Shown here piece by piece: positions 7,226 through 11,739 of a stretch of DNA of 11,739 nucleotides (position 1 is its first letter; every line of letters begins with the position of its first letter). Position numbers and translations under genes: made by a program. The stretch spans positions 1-11,739 of the forward strand of contig DASPLH010000030.1 of NCBI GenBank assembly GCA_035627675.1, read 5' to 3'. The DNA comes from DASPLH01 sp035627675. Lineage in GTDB: Bacteria; Acidobacteriota; Terriglobia; Terriglobales; Acidobacteriaceae. Below the pieces are notes generated by a model that worked only from the letters and a program-made list of their open reading frames with translations, was not told the origin of the DNA and did no database searches.

Positions 7226-8917
7226 TTATGCCAGCTCGACTTCGATGCGCTTGGCCGCCGGGTCGAGCGACTTGACCCGGAAGCTGCGAATCTGGCCGGC
7301 GCGGACTGCCTCGGGCTTCGCACCGGAACCAGCCGGGGCTGCGCCGCCCTTCCAGCGCGCGTTGAGCATAGAGGTCAGAGCCGACAGGTCAGCTTTGGCC
7401 TGCGCCGGCGTTTCTTCCGGTGCCGCCGCTGCCTCCCCGATCCGGCAGGTCGCGTGGATGCCTTCCCCGAGTTCGACGCGAGCGTCTGCGCCCGCAACCT
7501 CGATGATGCGTCCGGTGACCACGTCGCCGGGGTTGTGCTCGGCGATGTACTCATCGAGGCCGGTGGGGACCAGTTGCTTCATGCTCAGGCGCACCTGGCG
7601 CTTGTCGGTGTCCACGGCGAGAACCTGCGCCTTCACCACCTGGCCGGCTTTGAGCACGTCTTGCGGATGGTTGATGCGCTTCTCCGCATCGATTTCGCTG
7701 ACGTGAACCATGCCCTCGATGCCTTCCGCAAGCTGCACGAACGCGCCGAACGGCATGAGTTTGGTGACGGGTCCTTCGATGACGGTTCCGGCGGCGAACC
7801 GCTGCGCGGCGCCGGCCCACGGGTCTCCAAGCGCCTGCTTCAGTCCGAGAGAGATCCTGCGCTCGGCGACATTGACGCCGAGGATGATGGCGTCCACGGT
7901 TTCGCCGGGCTTGAGGACGTCGCTGGCGATCCTGATCTTCTTTGCCCACGACATCTCGGAGACGTGGATCAGGCCTTCAATGCCGGGCTCCAGTTCGACG
8001 AATGCGCCGAACTCCATGACGCGGGTCACGACGCCGCGGACGCGCTCGCCGCTCTTGTACTTCTCGGCGAGGGCATCCCACGGGTGCGGCTGGAGCTGCT
8101 TGAGGCTGAGCGAAATGCGGCGCTTGTCGCCGTCGATCTTGACGATGCGTGCTTCGACCTGGTCTCCGACGGAGAGCACGTCGGACGGCTTGTTCACGCG
8201 TCCCCACGAGATCTCGCCGACGTGCAGCAGACCATCCACTCCGCCGAGATCGACGAAAGCGCCGTAATCGGTGAGGCTGCGAACCTCGCCGCGGACCGTG
8301 TCGCCTTCTTTCAGTTCCGAGTAACGGCGATCGCGCGCGGAGCGCTCTTCCTCTTCGGCGACGATGCGGCGATCGACGACGACATCTTCCTCGGCCACGT
8401 CCAGCTTGATAATGCGGCAGCGGATCTCCTGCTCGACGAGTTTCTCCATCTCCGAGGCATCGCGCACGCCGCTGCGTGACGCCGGCATGAACGCGCGCAC
8501 GCCTACATCCACGCTGAAGCCGCCCTTCACCACTGCTGTGACCTTGCCGACTATGGTCGCCTTTTCGGCAAACGCCTGCTCGAGCGCAGTCCAGTCCGTT
8601 GGCGTCACGACTTTGAAACGCGAGAGTTGGTAGTAGCCTTCGGGGTCGCGGCCTTTCACGGTGACGGCGAGTTTGTCGCCCGGCTTCAGAGGTTCGCCAC
8701 CCGTTTGGGCCTCCGCGATCGGCAGGATGCCTTCCGTCTTGAAGCCGATGTCTACGAAGACCGACTCGGCGGAGACCGCGATCACGTTTCCTTCAATCTG
8801 TTTGCCCCGGTCTTCTGGCTTACGGGAGTGGTCGCGTTCGTACTGGGCCAGGATGTCGTTGAAGGATTCGTTGGATTCGGCGTTGGCGTCGGGTTCAGGC
8901 AAGTTTGGGTTCGGCAT
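7226..8917 (-). CDS. rpsA: S1-repeat RNA-binding protein, 30S ribosomal protein S1-like
   Basis: This 563-residue protein has an acidic N-terminal tail (1-35) and a series of S1 (OB-fold) repeats at roughly 37-107, 121-188, 205-277, 290-363 and 376-449, plus a degenerate sixth from about 460 to the end. Repeats 3-5 carry the canonical core, for example LTDYGAFVDLGGVDGLLHVG, VMEFGAFVELEPGIEGLIHVSEMSW and LMPFGAFVQLAEGIEGMVHVSEI. Length and repeat number match bacterial ribosomal protein S1, which binds mRNA leaders and docks them on the 30S subunit through its N-terminal repeats. The last repeat is interrupted by an Ala/Gly/Pro-rich linker, so the C-terminal part is atypical. No strong Shine-Dalgarno precedes the ATG; a TGAGA-ACG-TCTCA hairpin lies directly upstream. 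A related S1-domain paralogue cannot be excluded. Confidence 0.9.
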   Translation of the reverse strand: MPNPNLPEPDANAESNESFNDILAQYERDHSRKPEDRGKQIEGNVIAVSAESVFVDIGFKTEGILPIAEAQTGGEPLKPGDKLAVTVKGRDPEGYYQLSRFKVVTPTDWTALEQAFAEKATIVGKVTAVVKGGFSVDVGVRAFMPASRSGVRDASEMEKLVEQEIRCRIIKLDVAEEDVVVDRRIVAEEEERSARDRRYSELKEGDTVRGEVRSLTDYGAFVDLGGVDGLLHVGEISWGRVNKPSDVLSVGDQVEARIVKIDGDKRRISLSLKQLQPHPWDALAEKYKSGERVRGVVTRVMEFGAFVELEPGIEGLIHVSEMSWAKKIRIASDVLKPGETVDAIILGVNVAERRISLGLKQALGDPWAGAAQRFAAGTVIEGPVTKLMPFGAFVQLAEGIEGMVHVSEIDAEKRINHPQDVLKAGQVVKAQVLAVDTDKRQVRLSMKQLVPTGLDEYIAEHNPGDVVTGRIIEVAGADARVELGEGIHATCRIGEAAAAPEETPAQAKADLSALTSMLNARWKGGAAPAGSGAKPEAVRAGQIRSFRVKSLDPAAKRIEVELA

Positions 8918-8948
8918 GGGATGAGAACGTCTCAGTGGAGTAACAAGT

Positions 8949-8978
8949 ACGATAGCACCCGGCCTGCGGGTCGCCCAA
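8949..8978 (-). promoter_or_regulatory. Candidate sigma-70 promoter for the S1 gene
   Basis: On the minus strand TTGGGC (8978-8973) and TATCGT (8954-8949) are separated by 18 nt. Transcription would start near 8942, giving a leader of about 25 nt before the ATG at 8917. Only partial consensus matches. Confidence 0.35.
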
Positions 8979-9048
8979 GGCGGAGAAAGGAAAAGAGCCC
9001 TCGGCGCGGAAGGACCACCTACTCACCTCCACACCCATCTGTCCTGCG

Positions 9049-9534
9049 CTATCGCAGACGCAATTCCAAGTAGCAGACCTCTGGGTGAGGGTTGTCGTTG
9101 TAGGGCGGAATCTCGTAGAAGCCGAGCGAACGATATATCCGGTTGGCATCAGCCATCTGCTTCGGCACGGTGTCCAGCCGCATGAAGCCGTACCCTATGA
9201 GCCGGGCGTCGGCGATGAGACGTTCGGTAAGCATCCAGCCCAGCCGCCGGCCGCGATATTCCGGGCGCACGAAAAGGCGCTTCATCTCGCAGATGCCGGG
9301 CTCCAGCGGACGCAGCGCACCACACCCGGCATGCATTCCGCCACACCTCGCCAGCAGGAGCCGTCCCGAGGGAGCGGCGTACTTGCCGGGCAGGGTTGCC
9401 AACTCCTTGTCGAAACCCTGGAAGCACAGTGAGAAGCCAAGCCACGCGGCATATTCAGTGAACAGTTCGCGTGCGACTGCGATATCGTCCAGCGACTCGG
9501 CTACGGTGATGTCGATTTCGTCAGCCACTTTCAT
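9049..9534 (-). CDS. GNAT-family N-acetyltransferase
   Basis: This 161-residue single-domain protein has the GNAT fold. Motif A is CEMKRLFVRPEYRGRRLGWM (about 82-101), where RPEYRGRRLG is the acetyl-CoA pyrophosphate-binding loop. Motif B follows around ANRIYRSLGFYEIPPYN, including the family's typical Tyr and aromatic positions. The N-terminus (VAESLDDIAVARELFTEYAA) matches the usual start of small GNAT enzymes. The acceptor substrate is unknown; small stand-alone GNATs acetylate amines of metabolites, antibiotics or proteins. The start is well supported: GGAAGG (9549-9544) lies 9 nt before ATG 9534. It is preceded on the same strand by tRNA-Ser and its terminator, so it probably has its own promoter. 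It lies 131 nt upstream of the S1 gene. Confidence 0.88.
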   Translation of the reverse strand: MKVADEIDITVAESLDDIAVARELFTEYAAWLGFSLCFQGFDKELATLPGKYAAPSGRLLLARCGGMHAGCGALRPLEPGICEMKRLFVRPEYRGRRLGWMLTERLIADARLIGYGFMRLDTVPKQMADANRIYRSLGFYEIPPYNDNPHPEVCYLELRLR

Positions 9535-9609
9535 ATGTAAGTACCTTCCGCGTAGCCCCCAGATCGAGTTCCGGAGAGCGTCCGTTTTGGTTCACAGCCG
9601 CGCTAAACG

Positions 9610-9635
9610 CAAAAAGCCCTCGCATCGGCGAGGAC
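9610..9635 (-). terminator. Rho-independent terminator of tRNA-Ser
   Basis: On the minus strand CCTCGC-CGAT-GCGAGG (9633-9618, extended by a G-T and a G-C pair) is followed by GCTTTTTG. It lies 14 nt after the tRNA 3' CCA and ends the tRNA transcript before the acetyltransferase gene. Confidence 0.85.
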
Positions 9636-9646
9636 TTTGAATCTTC

Positions 9647-9739
9647 TGGCGGAGAGGGGGGGATTCGAACCCCCGATACAGCTTTTGACCGTATAACGGT
9701 TTAGCAAACCGCCGCCTTCAGCCACTCGGCCACCTCTCC
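9647..9739 (-). tRNA. tRNA-Ser(GCU), CCA encoded
   Basis: The minus strand folds as a class II tRNA. The acceptor stem is GGAGAGG (9739-9733) with CCTCTCC (9657-9651), followed by discriminator G and an encoded CCA (9649-9647). The D-arm begins GCCGAGTGGCTGAAGGC. The anticodon stem-loop CGGTTTGCTAAACCG gives anticodon GCT, which reads AGC/AGU serine codons. The long variable arm (ATAC.../...GTAT) is typical of tRNA-Ser. The T-loop is GGTTCGAATCC. Confidence 0.96.
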
Positions 9740-9755
9740 GCAGCGGGTCGGTATC

Positions 9756-9761
9756 AGTATA
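9756..9761 (-). promoter_or_regulatory. -10 element for tRNA-Ser
   Basis: TATACT on the minus strand (9761-9756) would start transcription about 10 nt before the mature tRNA 5' end. No good -35 hexamer lies at 16-18 nt, so the call rests on the -10 and its position. Confidence 0.45.
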
Positions 9762-9839
9762 GCAGCCGAAAGCTCGTTGGGAAGTGGACAAACGGCAATC
9801 TCACGCGGCGGTCCCGGGCCGGACTACGGCGTTCACGTC

Positions 9840-10271
9840 CTACCAGAGGGATCGGATCACCCTTGTCGTAAAGCTAGGTATCGCTTCTGGAGTGACGTGA
9901 AGATAGGAACCGTCCTGAATGTGGTACGGATGCGCACTGAATGACGTGTACGGGATGCCGCAAAAACGCTTCTGCAAGAGGTTTATCTGGAGACAATTGA
10001 AGTGGAGGTCGCTGACGCGGCCCGCAAGTCTTCCAATGCCGCGGCGCACGCTCGGTTCGCCGCCCCTTCCAAGTACGAAGGTTCGTAGTTCCCCTGCAAA
10101 GCAGAACAGGCTCCAACCTGACGATCTGACCTCGCGGTCAAGCGAGTAGCAGTCCACGGCTTTCATTTCGCGCCAGTCATGGCCGTATGGAACGCTTTGG
10201 ACGGCAAGTGATTTGGGCAGACTTGTGCCTTCCCGCATCATCATGGTTCCCGATGTGATCTGCGTGCTCAT
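9840..10271 (-). CDS. Unknown protein, last gene of BON/HTH operon
   Basis: I do not recognise this 143-residue protein. It has no signal peptide or membrane segment and looks like a compact cytoplasmic alpha/beta protein. Visible blocks are HDWREMKAVDCYSLDREVRS (31-50), GWSLFCFAGELRTFVLG (52-68), VSDLHFNCLQINLLQKRFCG (86-105) and PYTSFSAHPYHIQDGSYL (107-124). Four cysteines lie at 41, 57, 93 and 104. The middle (about 72-86) is Arg/Gly-rich. The start is supported by GAGGA 5 nt before the ATG. It lies 51 nt downstream of the preceding unknown gene on the same strand, so it probably belongs to the same transcript. Product function is unknown; the gene-like codon use and Shine-Dalgarno make it a likely real gene. 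Confidence 0.72.
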   Translation of the reverse strand: MSTQITSGTMMMREGTSLPKSLAVQSVPYGHDWREMKAVDCYSLDREVRSSGWSLFCFAGELRTFVLGRGGEPSVRRGIGRLAGRVSDLHFNCLQINLLQKRFCGIPYTSFSAHPYHIQDGSYLHVTPEAIPSFTTRVIRSLW

Positions 10272-10322
10272 GAAGTCCTCACAATCTCTATCAAGTCGGT
10301 CCGCACTTTCGGGACCAACAGC

Positions 10323-10706
10323 TCAAGCGGTGGTGCCACGTGGGTACACCTGTATGAGTCCGCGCGGCTGCGCTTTTGCGGGCGCAAACATCTGCTGACG
10401 CTGCATGATGCCGGTAAGGCTTTCGCCAAGGCCGGCAGAGTAATAGCCGGTGCCGAAACGTAGCCCTCTCTCTCCCAATGGATGTTCGTGCATCCAGTAC
10501 TCGCAGACGAGATTCCAGCGGCCGCGCTCGGTTGATGCCCAGACCTTCAGTTGATCGATGCTCTGCTGGGGCCCTGATTGGTATTCCACGTGAATCAATC
10601 CAGCATCACGCCCGGGCATGACGTCTCCCCAATTGTCGGAAACGGCTTTGCTGATGGCGTCGCGCAGTGACCGCAACTCTCTGGGTTCAGAATGTGTGGA
10701 CGTCAT
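10323..10706 (-). CDS. Unknown protein, ATGA-coupled to the HTH gene
   Basis: I do not recognise this 127-residue protein. It is soluble, with a predicted N-terminal helix (ELRSLRDAISKAVSDNWGDV, 10-29), a beta-rich middle containing HVEYQSGPQQSIDQLKVWAS (39-58) and RGRWNLVCEYWMHEH (61-75), and a Gly-rich GLRFGTGYYSAGLGESL (81-97). The tail (about 98-127) is low in structure. The many Trp and Tyr in the middle suggest a small beta-sheet domain. Its ATG overlaps the HTH stop by 4 nt, which implies translational coupling, and AGGAAAGGA lies about 10 nt upstream, inside the HTH gene. A role with the HTH protein is inferred from this coupling only. Confidence 0.72.
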   Translation of the reverse strand: MTSTHSEPRELRSLRDAISKAVSDNWGDVMPGRDAGLIHVEYQSGPQQSIDQLKVWASTERGRWNLVCEYWMHEHPLGERGLRFGTGYYSAGLGESLTGIMQRQQMFAPAKAQPRGLIQVYPRGTTA

Positions 10707-10945
10707 AGCGTTGTGTTCCTTTCCTGTTGCGCCGTAATCCGGTTGATCTCCCGGCCGTGATCGGCCCTGAGTACGAGTTCAGCGCGCGACCCGATGTTCA
10801 GAAGCCGAAGAATCCACGTGACACATTCGTCGACTGTCTGGTCCGGGCGGCCCAGGTACGCAGCGATGTCGTGGTTACTCCACCCGCGTCCCAAGAACCG
10901 GTAAGTTGGTCCGAGGATTCCGATCTGTTCCCAGTAGCACTGCAT
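10703..10945 (-). CDS. 80-residue LuxR-type helix-turn-helix protein
   Basis: Residues 17-60 (LGRGWSNHDIAAYLGRPDQT, then VDECVTWILRLLNIGSRAELV) align with the LuxR/GerE DNA-binding domain: xSNxxIAxxLGxxxxTVxxxxxxILxxLxIxSRxELV, where the second helix pair recognises DNA. There is no receiver or ligand-binding domain, so it is a stand-alone HTH. Such minimal proteins can act as regulators or as partners of sigma factors or histidine kinases; the target is unknown. The invariant position before the recognition helix carries Pro (GRPDQT), which is unusual and could weaken binding. The start is strong: AGGAAGGA 5 nt before the ATG, overlapping the BON stop. It sits between the BON gene and the ATGA-coupled unknown gene, so it may autoregulate the operon. 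Confidence 0.75.
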   Translation of the reverse strand: MQCYWEQIGILGPTYRFLGRGWSNHDIAAYLGRPDQTVDECVTWILRLLNIGSRAELVLRADHGREINRITAQQERNTTL

Positions 10946-10956
10946 GTGATTCCTTC

Positions 10957-11370
10957 CTATCGTTCGCCGCGGACGCGCAGGTGGTCATTAACGGTGCGGC
11001 TGCCGGAGTGATCGAAGGCGATTTCAATCGCAACATATCGATTGTTATGGCCGGAAACCTCACCCTCGAGCACGACGAGGGTGTCCGTCACCCCGACATC
11101 TACCGTCTCGCTCCGCAAACGATGCTCCCCTGCGATCGCCGTCCTGATCTGATCCGCAACCTTGTGGTTCGAACTGACGATCGGCGGCGGTGCGGTGGTG
11201 TCCGGAGGCATGGTCGAGGATGGGTGCGAATCGGCGGGGAAGGTTGCTGGCGCGCCTTGCTGCCGTGCTCCTGGTGGCGCGGAGCCTGGTTGTCCGAATT
11301 GCGCGGTGCCAGGTAGAACACTGGCGAAAAGGAGAATCAGCGTAAGCGAACTTAGACGTTTGGAGGACAT
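10957..11370 (-). CDS. Exported BON-domain protein
   Basis: This 137-residue protein has a signal peptide (1-23, basic MSSKRLSSLT then LILLFASVLPG, cleavage near TAQ). A low-complexity Pro/Gly/Ala linker (about 25-66) is followed by one BON domain (about 68-135): NHKVADQIRTAIAGEHRLRS, VTDTLVVLEGEVSG and IAFDHSGSRTVNDHLRV. BON domains, as in OsmY, bind phospholipid or sit in periplasmic stress proteins; a periplasmic or envelope-stress role is likely but unproven. OsmY has two BON copies, whereas this has one. AGGT lies about 6 nt before the ATG. It is the first gene of the four-gene unit and the only exported one; the HTH start follows 11 nt after its stop. Confidence 0.85.
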   Translation of the reverse strand: MSSKRLSSLTLILLFASVLPGTAQFGQPGSAPPGARQQGAPATFPADSHPSSTMPPDTTAPPPIVSSNHKVADQIRTAIAGEHRLRSETVDVGVTDTLVVLEGEVSGHNNRYVAIEIAFDHSGSRTVNDHLRVRGER

Positions 11371-11484
11371 GGAGACCTGCTAGCGCACGGAAGGAGGCGT
11401 CGCGCACGGCTGCGCGCACGGCCTGAGTGGCTGCCTAAGAGGAGAGAACTTCAGATGGACTGACTTAGTTCAGAGGACCTGAAA

Positions 11485-11503
11485 ACCGAATGGAACATTC
11501 GGT
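11485..11503. promoter_or_regulatory. 19-bp palindrome, possible TetR-type operator
   Basis: ACCGAATG-GAA-CATTCGGT has perfect 8-bp arms with a 3-nt centre. It begins about 10 nt after the -10 box of the candidate operon promoter, a position where a repressor would block initiation. The ACCG...CGGT pattern recalls TetR-family operators. On the minus strand the stem is followed by TTTTC, so an attenuator hairpin is an alternative. Confidence 0.45.
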
Positions 11504-11513
11504 CAGTACTTCG

Positions 11514-11542
11514 ACGCTACGCTCTATCAACGAGCAAGTCAA
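11514..11542 (-). promoter_or_regulatory. Candidate sigma-70 promoter of the BON operon
   Basis: TTGACT (11542-11537) and TAGCGT (11519-11514) are separated by 17 nt on the minus strand. The -35 is 5 of 6 to consensus and the -10 3 of 6. Transcription near 11507 would give a leader of about 137 nt before the BON ATG. Confidence 0.45.
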
Positions 11543-11739
11543 TTACAGGGTACCTGCGCGATGCCAGAGTCCTGTCGGCCACCGAGAGGTGGTTCCGGAA
11601 TGGAACTCAGCCGGAAGGTGGAAGCGGGCTGCGGATTCGATCGCATCTGCTTGTCTGCCCTGCCCTGACCGGCTGTTTTCGCTCGTATGCGCGTGGGGGT
11701 GTCTCCTATTATAAGTATTGGTTTTACTTAACGTGGTAC

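Larger units (their letters stand above)
11371..11739. other. Non-coding leader and upstream region of the BON operon
   Basis: No convincing gene is seen in these 369 nt on either strand. The stretch holds the candidate operon promoter, a 19-bp palindrome, and near the window end an AT-rich patch with a consensus -10. From 11371 to 11480 there are only short GC-rich tandem-like words (CGCGCACGGC at 11401 and 11413). It may continue into a regulatory or RNA-coding region beyond the window. Confidence 0.5.

Noticed and set aside
7103..8479. 458-codon open frame on the plus strand
   Set aside because: It is antisense to the S1 gene, and its repeats mirror the S1 repeats.
8985..9030. Possible terminator after the acetyltransferase gene
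   Set aside because: There is a short T-rich run on the minus strand but no convincing stem before it.
11401..11422. Tandem CGCGCACGGC words
   Set aside because: There are only two copies of 10 bases in GC-rich DNA; too little to call a repeat array.

Overview
The window looks like a GC-rich chromosomal segment of a diderm bacterium, most likely an Acidobacteriota member. The reasons are two TonB-dependent receptors carrying an N-terminal carboxypeptidase-regulatory-like beta-sandwich, an S1-like protein, and a characteristic intergenic hairpin repeat at about 7131-7217. The taxonomic guess is inference. No phage, transposase, integrase or CRISPR array is visible.

Region 1 (1-4800) is a divergent metal-uptake locus. 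On the minus strand is a FecA-like TonB-dependent receptor, truncated by the window edge. On the plus strand are a small exported CxxC protein and a ZnuD-like TonB-dependent receptor. A Fur/Zur-type box (1884-1898) lies just upstream of the FecA-like gene, and a pair of overlapping palindromes (1932-1950) lies in the same divergent intergenic region. A strong hairpin (4764-4794) separates the ZnuD-like gene from the convergent next operon.

Region 2 (4821-7217, minus strand) holds an HEAGH zinc metallopeptidase, then an unannotated 34-residue Tyr-rich reading frame, then a Ddl-type ATP-grasp ligase with a Lys/Arg-rich insertion. Peptidase and ligase on one strand with a tiny ORF between them is the best candidate here for an undescribed peptide-modifying system, though the evidence that the small ORF is translated is weak.

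Region 3 (7226-9791, minus strand) is housekeeping: a multi-repeat S1 protein (rpsA-like), a GNAT acetyltransferase, and tRNA-Ser(GCU) with its promoter -10 and a rho-independent terminator.

Region 4 (9840-11739, minus strand) is a compact four-gene operon: an exported BON-domain protein, an 80-residue LuxR-type HTH protein, and two proteins I do not recognise. Spacings are short, one junction overlaps by ATGA, and each internal gene has a good Shine-Dalgarno. Its leader carries a candidate sigma-70 promoter followed by a 19-bp perfect palindrome that resembles a TetR-type operator.
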